This document shows, piece by piece, positions 6,874 through 15,793 of a DNA stretch of 25,481 bases. The notes under the pieces are model-generated. The model did no database searches and was not told the DNA's origin. It saw only the letters and a program-made list of their open reading frames with translations. A program made the translations under genes and the position numbers. The first letter of the stretch is position 1; the number at the start of each line of letters is the position of its first letter. This DNA comes from CAZXBB01 sp964638815 (GTDB lineage: Bacteria; Planctomycetota; Phycisphaerae; Phycisphaerales; SM1A02): positions 1-25,481 of the forward strand of contig CAZXBB010000173.1 of assembly GCA_964638815.1 (NCBI GenBank), read 5' to 3'.

Positions 6874-8859
6874 CTACTCCTGCCCGCACGGCCCCCACGT
6901 CCGCAGGATCTCGAGCACGTCCGCGTATCCCACGTCGCCGTCTCGCGTGACGTCCTGCGGGCAACTTTCGCACGGCCCCCAGCCGGCGATGACCGCGAGC
7001 ATGTCGGCGAAGCCGACGTTGCAGTTGCCGACGACGTCGCCCGGACACTCGCACCAGTCGAGGACGCCGTTCTTGTTGCAGTCCGCGGCGCCTTCGGCGA
7101 TCTCGCACTCGTCGGGGACGGCGTCCGCGTTGCAGTCGAGGCTCTCCCCCGCCTCGATGTCGCAGAGGTCGCGCAGCGCGTTGCCGTTGCAGTCGCAGTT
7201 CGCGGGCGGCGCGAGATCGACGAGGCCCGCACGGAAGTCGGTGCAGTAGGGGTTGAGGGTCATGAAGCCGGGGTCCACGTCGCTCACCCAGTGTCCGTCT
7301 TCGAGGGAGAACACGACCGGGTCCAGCCCGTGCGCGCCGGTGTCGAAGACGCGCCGGTCCTCGGGGTACGCGACACGCGTGAAGGTGAATCGCGGCCGCA
7401 CGCGCAGGTTCTCGATCGTGTAGGTGCCGCCGTTGCAGGTGGTCTTCTTCGCCCGCAGCGTCCCGGGATCCGGCGGGGCCAGCGAGAGCGCGACGCTCAC
7501 GTCCCAGAACTGCTCGTACTGGCCGCCGAGGTACGTCACGCGGACGGGCGCCGCGGACTCGAGGCTCAGGATGAGCACCTCGGCTTCGACCGCGACTTCC
7601 TCCTCCGAGGGCACGGCGCACCGATCGAACGGATCGGCGGAACGCCGGATGAGCGTGTCCGCGTCGCCAAACTCGTCACCGATCGGCACCGACTTCAGCG
7701 TGACGACGTCCGTGAGCGGGTCGGATCCGAACGCGAAGAAATCGGCCGGGATCGACTGGCCGGCGGCGCCGAAGTCGTGCCAGGTCTCCTGGTCACCCGC
7801 GTCCCCCTGCTCCGGTGAAACCCAGGCGTCGAGCAGGAGACCCGGCTCGCATTCGCCATGCGCGGCGCCCGGCTCCGGGCACGTCGCGACGACGCGCACG
7901 CAGTGCTGGCCCGAGGCTCCCGGGTGGCAGGGGGTGTCCACGACCTGCCGCTGGCACTCGGTGCCGATGCCCCCGAACACGCCGCCGAAGAGGTTGACGC
8001 ATGCGGCCTCCGACGTCATGCGGCAGATCGCGCCGGAGTCGATGCAGCATGCGCCGAACTCGGCGCTGCCGCCGCCCCCGCCCAAGCAGAAGAACTTGAG
8101 GTCGATGGGCACCTGACCATCGAGCAGCAGGAGGTTCAGCGAGCCGAAGACGTCAATGCCGGCCTCGACGGAGAATTGCCCGAGCAGCACCTGGCCGTTC
8201 ACGGCCTGCGCCTGCGTCGCCTCCGGGAAGACGAACCAGCCGATGTTATCGTCGTTGAAGCCGCTGCGCAGGTTGTTGGTGACCTCGCCGAAGTTCGGCG
8301 AGAGCAGCAGGGTGTCATCCGCCGCATCCGTGGCCGTGATCGTGACGTACGTGTCCCACTGATTGCTCCAGACACCGGCGTCCCGGAGATCCTCGGGCGC
8401 CGTAAGCCTGTCGGCGACCGTGTCGTTGTGGAAAGCGCCGCTCGACGAGTCGATGATGAGCGGCTGATCCTGTACGCCGAACACGGCGATCACGCCGTGC
8501 CCCGGTCCCGATTCGTCGAAGAGCGCGTAAACGCGATAGGTGTCGAGGCCGTCGTACCCGTTGTCGCCCCAGCCGGGTTGGACAACCCCGAGGCACTCGA
8601 CGCCGATGAACGACGTGCCGCCGTGCGCGGGGCTCGTCCCGACGATCGAAGCGCCGGGAAGGGCGTTCTTGCCCATCAGCGCGAGGACGAGATCGCGGGT
8701 ATCGACGGTGCCGTCGGCGTTGCGGTCGGAGGACGTCCCGGCGCGGCCCCAGTCCGCGAGAACGGCTTTCGCGTCTTCAGTCACGCCGGCCTGCACGAGG
8801 ACCGCCGGCAGTCCGACGACCATGAGTGGCAGGACGATCCTCGCGGGGTTCGGCGTCAT
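6874..8859 (-). CDS. Secreted Cys-rich protein with dockerin-like repeats at both ends
   Basis: The product is 661 residues. Residues 1-24 are a signal peptide. Residues 27-63 resemble a single dockerin-type unit (V-L-A-D-W-G ... D-R-N-A-D-G-T-V-D-T-R-D-L). Residues 268-311 hold a G-A-C-C ... G-G-x-F-G-G-I-G-T-E-C segment. Residues 555-605 are C-D-C-N-G-N ... D-x-C-D-I, D-C-N ... P-D-E-C-E and D-C-N-K-N-G-V-L-D-W-C-E-C repeats, similar to thrombospondin type-3-like Ca repeats. Residues 606-659 are a double dockerin-like tail, each half ending W-G-P-C. The middle has no domain I can name; it looks like beta-sandwich material. The Cys-rich segments are style markers of planctomycete surface proteins. 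The start at 8859 has CGGAG about 8 nt upstream. Its promoter appears to reach into the end of the radical SAM gene. Confidence 0.85.
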   Translation of the reverse strand: MTPNPARIVLPLMVVGLPAVLVQAGVTEDAKAVLADWGRAGTSSDRNADGTVDTRDLVLALMGKNALPGASIVGTSPAHGGTSFIGVECLGVVQPGWGDNGYDGLDTYRVYALFDESGPGHGVIAVFGVQDQPLIIDSSSGAFHNDTVADRLTAPEDLRDAGVWSNQWDTYVTITATDAADDTLLLSPNFGEVTNNLRSGFNDDNIGWFVFPEATQAQAVNGQVLLGQFSVEAGIDVFGSLNLLLLDGQVPIDLKFFCLGGGGGSAEFGACCIDSGAICRMTSEAACVNLFGGVFGGIGTECQRQVVDTPCHPGASGQHCVRVVATCPEPGAAHGECEPGLLLDAWVSPEQGDAGDQETWHDFGAAGQSIPADFFAFGSDPLTDVVTLKSVPIGDEFGDADTLIRRSADPFDRCAVPSEEEVAVEAEVLILSLESAAPVRVTYLGGQYEQFWDVSVALSLAPPDPGTLRAKKTTCNGGTYTIENLRVRPRFTFTRVAYPEDRRVFDTGAHGLDPVVFSLEDGHWVSDVDPGFMTLNPYCTDFRAGLVDLAPPANCDCNGNALRDLCDIEAGESLDCNADAVPDECEIAEGAADCNKNGVLDWCECPGDVVGNCNVGFADMLAVIAGWGPCESCPQDVTRDGDVGYADVLEILRTWGPCGQE

Positions 8860-8921
8860 GGAAATGCTCCGTTGGGGGGAGAGAGCCGATGCGGGGGATG
8901 GAGGAGGTCGCTGTGTCCGCT

Positions 8922-8927
8922 TTTATA
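8922..8927 (-). promoter_or_regulatory. Possible -10 box for the gene at 8859(-)
   Basis: TATAAA on the minus strand overlaps the TAA stop codon of the radical SAM gene (8925-8923). It would start a transcript near 8915 with a leader of about 56 nt that includes the ribosome binding site. No convincing -35 box is visible, and read-through from the radical SAM gene is the alternative. Confidence 0.35.
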
Positions 8928-10101
8928 CGCCGCATGGAGCGTCGTCCTGCGGGGAAGCGGCGGAAGAGCCGCCCGGTGTCTCCCACAGTTGCATTTGGGC
9001 GTCCGGCCGGGCATCCGGGGCGGGGCGCCGGAACGAGTCCCGCGCGGGCGTCCGGCGACGCGTGTCGAGCCCGTGACGCCGCACGAAGACCTCGAACGTT
9101 CGGGCGATGTGCTCGGCCCGGGGGCCGCGGCCTCGTTGCCGCAGGCCGAAACCGGACTCGTACATCCGCCCGCCGCGAGTCTCGCGCACGGCGGCGATGA
9201 CCCGCTCGGCGCGCCCGGGGTAGTGACGCGCGAGCCAGTCCACGAAGAGCGTCTCGACCTGGTACGGCAGACGCAGCAGGACCCAGCCGGCGCCCGTCGC
9301 GCCGGCTTCGGCCGCGGCCTCGAGGATCGCCGGTACCTCGTGGTCGGTCAGGCCCGGGATCACCGGTGCGACCATCACGCTGACGGGGACGCCCGCCGCG
9401 GCCAGCGTGCGGATCGCGCGCAGCCGGTCGCGCGGGGCGCTCGCACGCGGCTCCATCGTGCGCGCGAGGTCGGCGTCGAGCGTCGTGATGCTGATCGCCG
9501 CGCTCGCCGCGTCCGCGACCGCCAGCCGGGCCAGCACATCCACGTCGCGCGTGACGAGATGGTTCTTCGTGATGATGCCGACCGGCTGCCCGCAGTCTGC
9601 CATGATTTCCAGGCACGCCCGGGTAATGCCCAGCCTGCGCTCCTGGGGCTGGTAGGGATCCGTGACCCCGGACATCGCGATCGGCTCGCCCTTCCAGTCG
9701 CGCGCCGCCAGACGCTTCCTGAGAAGCCGCGGCGCCTCCGGCTTGACCATGATTCTCGTCTCGAAGTCGAGACCGCAACTGAAACCGAGGTTCTCGTGGG
9801 TCGGGCGCGCGTAGCAGTAGACGCACCCGTGTTCGCAACCCCGGTACGGATTCAGCGTCCAGTTGAACGGCAGGTCCGGGCTGTCCACCCGGTTCAGGAT
9901 GCTGCGCGAGTCGTCCGCGATCGTGACGGTCGTCACCTGCACGCCGTCCGGATGCGCGACGTGCTCGGCGTCGAGATGCTCGCCGAGCACGTGAAGACGA
10001 ACGCCGCCGCCGCCCCGGTCGTCGAAGCGGTTGCCGGGGTTCAATCCCGCGCCACGGCCCCGCACGGAGCCGGTGGGCAAGGCATCGCGGTGTTCCGACA
10101 T
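8923..10101 (-). CDS. PA0069-family radical SAM protein (spore photoproduct lyase-like)
   Basis: The product is 392 residues. The cluster motif C-E-H-G-C-V-Y-C (Cys89, Cys93, Cys96) is the C-x3-C-x2-C that holds the 4Fe-4S cluster and S-adenosylmethionine. The context W-T-L-N-P-Y-R-G-C-E-H-G-C-V-Y-C-Y-A-R, then G-V-T-D-P-Y-Q-P-x-E and I-I-T-K-N, are hallmarks of the SplB-related PA0069 group. The biochemical role of that group is not established as far as I know. The N-terminal 60 residues (R-G-R-G-A-x-x-N-P-x-N-R-F) also match it. The start at 10101 fits the family; a -10-like TATGAT ends exactly 6 nt upstream and there is no ribosome binding site, so the mRNA may be leaderless. The gene is divergent from the octaheme cytochrome at 10192. 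The C-terminal 40 residues are Pro/Arg/Ser-rich and look disordered. Confidence 0.9.
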   Translation of the reverse strand: MSEHRDALPTGSVRGRGAGLNPGNRFDDRGGGGVRLHVLGEHLDAEHVAHPDGVQVTTVTIADDSRSILNRVDSPDLPFNWTLNPYRGCEHGCVYCYARPTHENLGFSCGLDFETRIMVKPEAPRLLRKRLAARDWKGEPIAMSGVTDPYQPQERRLGITRACLEIMADCGQPVGIITKNHLVTRDVDVLARLAVADAASAAISITTLDADLARTMEPRASAPRDRLRAIRTLAAAGVPVSVMVAPVIPGLTDHEVPAILEAAAEAGATGAGWVLLRLPYQVETLFVDWLARHYPGRAERVIAAVRETRGGRMYESGFGLRQRGRGPRAEHIARTFEVFVRRHGLDTRRRTPARDSFRRPAPDARPDAQMQLWETPGGSSAASPQDDAPCGV

Positions 10102-10107
10102 GACCCG

Positions 10108-10113
10108 ATCATA
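10108..10113 (-). promoter_or_regulatory. -10 box placing transcript start at the ATG of the radical SAM gene
   Basis: TATGAT (5 of 6 to TATAAT) on the minus strand is followed by exactly six bases and then the ATG at 10101. The predicted transcript start is the A of the start codon itself. No Shine-Dalgarno sequence could fit in between. No -35 box stands out. Confidence 0.45.
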
Positions 10114-10191
10114 AGCCGAACATGCCGCGGCCGCAACGGCCTTCTTCGCCGAATCGGCTACCGGCGCCGCGGCGGATAGTCTGGAGGACCC

Positions 10192-12408
10192 GTGCGTGTC
10201 GTCTTCGCTCTCATCCTCACGCTGCTGGCGATCTTCGCGCTGACGGCCGTCGTGTTGACTCGCATCGGATCGACGGCGGGATCGTCCCCGCCGCAGCCGA
10301 AGTTCACCCCGGCGGCGCCCGTCTTCGCGGGTCGGGATGCGTGCGCCCGGTGCCACGAGGATCAGGTCGCGCTGTGGCGCGGCTCGCATCACGACCTCGC
10401 CATGGATGTTGCCGACGAAGAGACGGTGCTCGGCGACTTCGACGACGCGACGCTGGAGCACGACGGCACGATGACGACGTTCCTCCGCCGCGACGGTCGC
10501 TTCGTCGTGCGCACCGCCGGGCCGGACGGCGCGCCGGCCGAGTACGAGGTCACCCACACGTTCGGCGTGACGCCGCTCCAGCAGTATCTCGTCCCGTTCC
10601 CGGGCGGTCGTTACCAGGTGCTGACGGTGGCGTGGGACACGCGTCACGAGGACGCCGGCGGGCAGCGGTGGTTCGACCTCTACCCGGACGAGACGATCGA
10701 TCACGACGACGAGCTGCACTGGACGGGGCTCAACCAGAACTGGAATTTCATGTGCGCCGAGTGCCACTCGACGAACCTCGAGAAGGGCTACGACGCGTCG
10801 GCCGACGCGTATCACACCACATGGTCGGAGATCGACGTGTCGTGCGAGGCCTGCCACGGGCCCGGTTCCGAGCACGTGCGTCGGGCGGACGCGGGGCTCG
10901 CGGCGTCGGGCGCCGACAGCGGGCTCACGATCCGGCTGAAGGACGACGACGGCGGCGTGTGGATCTTCGAGCCGGGGAGCCCGACGGCGACGCGATCGGT
11001 GTCGCGGCGGTCGAACCTCCAGGTGGACGCGTGCGGACGCTGCCACGCCCGGCGCAGCGTCACTCGCGACGATTACGTGCACGGGCGCCCGCTCCTCGAG
11101 ACGCACCGCCCGTCGCTGCTCGTCGAGCCGCTCTACCACGCGGACGGGCAGATCCGCGAGGAGGTGTACGTCTGGGGTTCCTTCATCCAGAGCCGGATGC
11201 ACGCGGCGGGCGTGACGTGCAGCGACTGTCACGAATCTCACGCCGCCACGCTGCGCGCGCCGGGCAACGCGCTGTGCCTCCAGTGTCACCGGCCCGAGGT
11301 CTTCGACACGCCCGCGCACCACTTTCACGCGGCGGGCGAGCCGGGCTCGTTCTGCGTGGACTGTCACATGCCCGAGCGCACCTACATGCAGGTCGATCCG
11401 CGACGCGACCACAGCCTGCGCGTGCCGCGTCCGGATCTTTCGGTCCGGCTCGGCACGCCGGATGCGTGCACGATGTGCCACGCGGACCGGCCGGCGAGCT
11501 GGGCCGCGGCCGCGGTCGCCGACTGGTACGGGCCTGAGCGTCGCGCCGGGCCGCACTACGGCGAGGCGATCGACGCGGGCCGGACGGGCGCGCCCGGCGC
11601 GCCGGAGCGGCTGGCGCGTCTCGCCGGCGATCGGGAGCACGCGGGCATCGTGCGTGCGACGGCCCTCGACCTGCTCGCGCGGTATCCCGGCCCCGCCGCG
11701 ATCGCGGCGGCGGCCGCGGCCGGCGACGACGCCGACCCGCTCGTGCGCGCCGCGGCGCTGACCGCCCTCCGGGATGTGGCGCCCCGCGACCGCCTCGCCG
11801 TCGCGCTCCCGAGGCTCGACGACCCCGTGCGCGGCGTCCGCATCGAAGCCGCGCGCGTGCTCGCCGGCGTGCCGGACGACCTGCTCACCGCGGACCAGCG
11901 CCGGTCCGTCGCCGTGGGGATCGAGGACTATCTCGCCGCGGAGCGTGTGAACGCCGATCGACCCGAATCCCACCTCAACGCCGGCGTGGTGCTGACGGAC
12001 GCGGGGCGGCACGCCGAGGCCGAGGCGGAATACCGGACGGCCCTCCGGCTCGCGCCCGCGTTCGTCGAGGCGACCGTGAACCTCGTCGATCTCTACCGCG
12101 TGCTCGGTCGCGACGCCGAAGGCGAGCGGATCCTGCGGGACGCCATCGCGCGCGCCCCGGACGCGCCCGTGCTCGAGCACGTGCTCGGGCTGCTCCTGGT
12201 GCGCGCGGGCCGTCGCGACGAGGCGCTGCCGGCGCTCGGGCGCGCGACCGCGCTCGGGCCGCAGATCCCGCGCTACGCCTACGTCTACGCCGTGGCCCTC
12301 AACGAAACGGGCCGGCGGGCCGAGGCCGTCGCCGTCATCGAGGAAGCGCTGCGGCGGCATCCCGGGGACGGCGATCTCGCCGGGCTGCGCGCCGAGCTCA
12401 CTCGTTGA
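10192..12408 (+). CDS. Octaheme c-type cytochrome with HEAT-like and TPR regions
   Basis: The product is 738 residues starting at GTG with GGAGG 5 nt upstream. Residues 1-26 are a signal peptide or membrane anchor. Eight C-x-x-C-H heme attachment sites begin at residues 51, 188, 218, 281, 343, 362, 388 and 426. The first lies in a cytochrome-c554-like region with C-x-x-C-H-x7-W-x-x-S-x-H. Between hemes 1 and 2 is the segment T-F-G-V-T-P-L-Q-Q-Y-L, a signature I know from planctomycete multiheme/TPR proteins. Residues about 482-570 are Ala-rich HEAT-like helices, and 591-736 carry about four TPRs. The protein is expected in the periplasm, carrying electrons, with the TPR tail docking a partner. 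Donor and acceptor are unknown. It is convergent with the TPR/FG-GAP operon, the stop codons overlapping by 11 bp, and GC3 is very high like its neighbours. Confidence 0.9.
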   Translation: MRVVFALILTLLAIFALTAVVLTRIGSTAGSSPPQPKFTPAAPVFAGRDACARCHEDQVALWRGSHHDLAMDVADEETVLGDFDDATLEHDGTMTTFLRRDGRFVVRTAGPDGAPAEYEVTHTFGVTPLQQYLVPFPGGRYQVLTVAWDTRHEDAGGQRWFDLYPDETIDHDDELHWTGLNQNWNFMCAECHSTNLEKGYDASADAYHTTWSEIDVSCEACHGPGSEHVRRADAGLAASGADSGLTIRLKDDDGGVWIFEPGSPTATRSVSRRSNLQVDACGRCHARRSVTRDDYVHGRPLLETHRPSLLVEPLYHADGQIREEVYVWGSFIQSRMHAAGVTCSDCHESHAATLRAPGNALCLQCHRPEVFDTPAHHFHAAGEPGSFCVDCHMPERTYMQVDPRRDHSLRVPRPDLSVRLGTPDACTMCHADRPASWAAAAVADWYGPERRAGPHYGEAIDAGRTGAPGAPERLARLAGDREHAGIVRATALDLLARYPGPAAIAAAAAAGDDADPLVRAAALTALRDVAPRDRLAVALPRLDDPVRGVRIEAARVLAGVPDDLLTADQRRSVAVGIEDYLAAERVNADRPESHLNAGVVLTDAGRHAEAEAEYRTALRLAPAFVEATVNLVDLYRVLGRDAEGERILRDAIARAPDAPVLEHVLGLLLVRAGRRDEALPALGRATALGPQIPRYAYVYAVALNETGRRAEAVAVIEEALRRHPGDGDLAGLRAELTR

Positions 12409-14068
12409 GGTTGACGTCGCGGTGCGGCGTACGGTTCCGGTAGGTCGGAAGGCGGGGTTCCAGGCGGCGGGCCACGGCGTCGTCACCGGCCGCGCGGGCG
12501 AGCGCGAGTGCCGACTCGAGCGTGCGCACCGCGGCGTCGAAGTCGCCGACTTCCGCGAGGGCGGCGGCGAGCGTGTCGAGGGGAACCGGGTCGCGCCGGC
12601 TCGTGCGCCGGCACAGGTCCTCGGCGAGGCGGACTGCCTCGACGCCGTCGCGGAGGTCGTCGTCGGGGCACGTCGCGAGCATCCAGGCGAGGGCGTTCGT
12701 CAGCCGGGGGTCGTCGGGTACGGCGGCGAGCCCGCGGCGCAGCGCTGCGAGCGCCTCGCGGAATCGCCGCATCCGCGCGAGCGCCCGCGCGGCGTTGCGG
12801 TGCGCCGCCACGTTCGTCGCGTCGAGCGCCGCCGCCTGCGCGAAGAGCTCGGCCGCGTCGCCGAGCCGGCCGACGTTCGCCGCGACGAGGCCTTCCTCGA
12901 AGTGAACGGCGCTGCTTCCGGGATGATCCCGCATCGCGTCGCGCAGCGCATCGTCGGCCTCCGACACGCGGCCGGCGCCGCGCAGCGCGCGGATCAGCCG
13001 CACGCGGGCGTCGTCGTCCTTGGGATGGTCGCGGCAGAAGTCGCGCAGGATCGTGAGCCCCTCGTCCACGCGGCCCTGCCGGATGCGGAGCATTGCGATG
13101 TCGAGCCGGGCGTCGGTCGCGTTCGGATCGAGCTCGACGACGCGCGTGAACTCGCGGATCGCGTCCCCGGGCCGTCCGGCCTGCGAGTAGAGGAGACCGA
13201 GATTCGAATGCGCGCGGACGGAATCCGGATTGCCCCGCGCGGCGGCCTCCCACTCGGCGATCGCGAGATCGAGACGGCCGCTGCGCCGGTGCTGCTCCCC
13301 TCGCACCTCGTGCCAGCGGAGGCTGACGCCCTCCTCCCACGCCAGCTCGGAGTGGACCGGGTCGGGCAGCGGCTCGAACTTGACGCCCTCCGCCGCCCGG
13401 GCGAGGTGCCGCGCCGCCGCCGCCGGCTTCCCGAGGCGGCGGTTGGCCTCGGCAAGGAGCGCTTCCAACTCGCCCGAGGACGCGCCGTGCTCGACGGCCG
13501 TCTCGAGATGCGCCAGTGCGCCGGCGGCGTCGTCGCGCTGCAACGCGACGCGACCGAGGCCGAGGTGCGCGCGCGCAAGCCCCGGATCCAGCTCCGCCGC
13601 GCGGGCGAACGAGGCTTCCGCGCGATCGAGTTCGTCCAGCGCGAGGTAGCCGCTGCCCAGCCGCTCGTAGAGGGTCGGGTAATCGTCGCGGATCGCGAGA
13701 GCCCGCTCGAAGGCGGCGATTCCCGCGCGCTGGTCGCCGACGAGACTCACGCGTCCGAGCAGGTACGGCCACCGGAACGCCCCGGGATCGAGCAGCCCGG
13801 CCCGCGTGTAGCACGCGAGCGCAGGGCCGAAGAGGTCGTGCACGTCGAACACGATGCCGAGCCGGCCCCACGCGTCCGCGGAATCCGGCTGCGCGAGCAC
13901 GGCCGCGCGGCGCTCGCGGATCCTGGCCGCGACGGCCGGTTCGAGCCCGGCCGTCGGCGGGTCCGGCGGATCGAGCGGCGGCAGCGGCGGGCGCGGCGCA
14001 GGCACGATGACCAGCACGATGGCGACGGCCGCGGCGAGCCCCACGATGAAGACGACGGCGCGTCTCAC
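12398..14068 (-). CDS. Membrane-anchored TPR protein
   Basis: The product is 556 residues. Residues 4-23 form a signal anchor, followed by a Pro-rich linker (P-R-P-P-L-P-P-L-D-P-P) and then tetratricopeptide repeats over most of the length (about 60-215, 260-370 and 390-540; typical A-x-x-x-L-G-x-x-Y and A-x-x-x-F-x-x-A-x-x-L-D-P). It would act as a periplasmic or outer-surface scaffold; no enzyme domain is visible. The start codon is GTG and overlaps the TGA of the upstream FG-GAP/UnbV gene (GTGA), so the two are one operon with translational coupling. TPR proteins next to FG-GAP/UnbV proteins and multiheme cytochromes are a recurring pattern in planctomycetes, which suggests a shared complex. 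Confidence 0.88.
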   Translation of the reverse strand: MRRAVVFIVGLAAAVAIVLVIVPAPRPPLPPLDPPDPPTAGLEPAVAARIRERRAAVLAQPDSADAWGRLGIVFDVHDLFGPALACYTRAGLLDPGAFRWPYLLGRVSLVGDQRAGIAAFERALAIRDDYPTLYERLGSGYLALDELDRAEASFARAAELDPGLARAHLGLGRVALQRDDAAGALAHLETAVEHGASSGELEALLAEANRRLGKPAAAARHLARAAEGVKFEPLPDPVHSELAWEEGVSLRWHEVRGEQHRRSGRLDLAIAEWEAAARGNPDSVRAHSNLGLLYSQAGRPGDAIREFTRVVELDPNATDARLDIAMLRIRQGRVDEGLTILRDFCRDHPKDDDARVRLIRALRGAGRVSEADDALRDAMRDHPGSSAVHFEEGLVAANVGRLGDAAELFAQAAALDATNVAAHRNAARALARMRRFREALAALRRGLAAVPDDPRLTNALAWMLATCPDDDLRDGVEAVRLAEDLCRRTSRRDPVPLDTLAAALAEVGDFDAAVRTLESALALARAAGDDAVARRLEPRLPTYRNRTPHRDVNLNE

Positions 14069-15786
14069 CGCGCCGGCTCCGGGGCGCCCTCGCCGCGACG
14101 CACTTCGACGACGCGGTCCGCCGCGCCGCCGCCGAAGCGTTCACTCGAGCCGTCGGGCCAGCGCACGACGATGTCGTCGTATGCCTCGTAGGGTCCAAGC
14201 CCGAAGTGCGGGCGCGGGTCGCTGCTCGACAGGTAGCCGGGCGCCGCGCGGACCACCCGCGCTGCGTGCAGGCTCCCGGCGATCACCTCGACGGTCGCGC
14301 CGATCGCGTCGCGGGAGAGCGCCGGATCGACCGCGCGGACGACGAGCCAGTGCCCCGCGCGTCGCGCCTCGTTGCGGTAGATCTTGACGGTGCCGTTCCC
14401 GTTCGTGACCACGGCGTCCAGGTCGCCGTCACCATCGACGTCGCCGACGGCGAGCCCGCGGCTCACTTCGACGTCGGCGCGCAGCGCGCCGCAGAACGGG
14501 GCCTCCGTGTAGCGGCCGGCCCCGTCGTTGATGAAGAGCTGGTTCGGCTCGGCGTAGGGCGTCCAGTGAATGCCGAGGTTCGCCGCCGGGTGCGGCACGC
14601 GCCGCAGCACGCGCCCGTTCACCGCGAGGAGGTCCAGGTCGCCGTCGAGCTCGACGTCCAGGAACGCCGTGCCGAACGCGGTGGCATCGATGCTCGCGGC
14701 GCCGAGCCCGGCCGCGGTCGTGGCATCCTCGAAGAGGCCGGGGGCGACGCGCCGGTAGAGCGTGTTCGTCTCCTGCACGAGGTGGGTGATGAACAGGTCC
14801 TCGTGGCGGTCGCCGTCGCAGTCGCCGACGGCGATGCCCATCCCCGCTTCGCGCTGCCCGGTGTTGCTGAGGGCGAGGCCGCGCTGGAGCGCTTCTTCGA
14901 CGAACGATCCGTTCCGGTTCATCCACGCGAAGTTCGGATCGCCGTCGTTGGCCACGTAGACGTCGGGTCGGCCGTCGTCGTCGAGATCGAGACACGCCGC
15001 GCCGAGCCCCCGGCCCGGCACGGCGCCGATCCCCGTCGCGATGCTCACGTCGGTGAACGTGCCGTCGCCGGCGTTGCGGTACAGCACGTCGGGCACGCCG
15101 TCGAACATGTGCGGCGCCGCGTACTCGCGGCGTCCGGCCGCGTCGCGGCTCACCTTCTCGTGGTCGTACGCGAGATAGTTCGCGACGAAGACGTCGAGGA
15201 ACCCGTCGCCGTCGTAATCGAAGAACGCGGCAGACGCCGACCACGCGTCGTTCCGGATGCCCGCGGCGACCCCGACGTCGGAGAAGGTCCCGTCGCCCTC
15301 GTTCCGGAGCAGCGTGTCCGGCCCGTAGCACGTGACGTAGAGGTCGACGTCGCCGTCGTTGTCGTAGTCGCCGGCTGCGACGCCCATGCCGTAGCCGCGG
15401 TGGCCGGCGCCCGCCTCGGTCGTGACGTCCGCGAATCGCCCGTCGGGCTCCTGCCGGTAGAGCCGGTTCGCGCCCTCCGGCGTCGTGGTGCGGCCGTCGG
15501 CGGCGCGGAACGCGTTCACGATGTAGAGATCGAGATCGCCGTCGCCGTCGTAGTCGAAGAGCGCGCAACCGCCGGTCATGCTGTCGGGCATGAAGTAGTC
15601 GCCCGCGACCGCGCGGTCGATCGCGAAGTCGAGGCCGAGGTCGTGGGTCGCATCGATGAAGAGGAGGTCGACGACGTCGGGTGCAGACGCGTCCGCCGGC
15701 TCGGGGGGGGGCGGCGCCGCGGGCGGCTCGCATGCCGCCAGCGCGAGCGTCGCGCCGATCACCAAAACTGCCGTCGTACGGCACAT
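14065..15786 (-). CDS. FG-GAP/UnbV (CRTAC1-like) lipoprotein
   Basis: The product is 573 residues. The N-terminus M-C-R-T-T-A-V-L-V-I-G-A-T-L-A-L-A-A-C is a lipoprotein signal with lipobox L-A-A-C at Cys19, then a Pro/Ala linker. Seven FG-GAP repeats follow (D-Y-D-G-D-G-D-L-D, D-Y-D-N-D-G-D-V-D and so on to D-V-D-G-D-G-D-L-D), the number expected for one seven-bladed propeller. Residues 492-553 match the ASPIC/UnbV domain (R-D-A-I-G-A-T-V-E ... G-Y-L-S-S-S-D-P ... H-F-G-L-G ... W-P-D-G). Family members are extracellular and Ca-binding, with poorly known roles. The start at 15786 is chosen because it begins the signal peptide; an in-frame start at 15843 would precede the -10 box. It is first gene of the operon with the TPR gene and divergent from the VPS10-type gene. 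Confidence 0.88.
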   Translation of the reverse strand: MCRTTAVLVIGATLALAACEPPAAPPPPEPADASAPDVVDLLFIDATHDLGLDFAIDRAVAGDYFMPDSMTGGCALFDYDGDGDLDLYIVNAFRAADGRTTTPEGANRLYRQEPDGRFADVTTEAGAGHRGYGMGVAAGDYDNDGDVDLYVTCYGPDTLLRNEGDGTFSDVGVAAGIRNDAWSASAAFFDYDGDGFLDVFVANYLAYDHEKVSRDAAGRREYAAPHMFDGVPDVLYRNAGDGTFTDVSIATGIGAVPGRGLGAACLDLDDDGRPDVYVANDGDPNFAWMNRNGSFVEEALQRGLALSNTGQREAGMGIAVGDCDGDRHEDLFITHLVQETNTLYRRVAPGLFEDATTAAGLGAASIDATAFGTAFLDVELDGDLDLLAVNGRVLRRVPHPAANLGIHWTPYAEPNQLFINDGAGRYTEAPFCGALRADVEVSRGLAVGDVDGDGDLDAVVTNGNGTVKIYRNEARRAGHWLVVRAVDPALSRDAIGATVEVIAGSLHAARVVRAAPGYLSSSDPRPHFGLGPYEAYDDIVVRWPDGSSERFGGGAADRVVEVRRGEGAPEPAR

Positions 15787-15793
15787 GCGCCGG

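Noticed and set aside
7858..10179. 773-residue plus-strand open frame
   Set aside because: It runs antisense through two recognisable genes (Cys-rich protein and radical SAM protein) and has no motif of its own.
10102..12486. Minus-strand frame upstream of the radical SAM gene, making a 1187-residue open frame
   Set aside because: It is antisense to the octaheme cytochrome gene, whose eight heme motifs and ribosome binding site show which strand codes. Open antisense frames are expected at this GC content.
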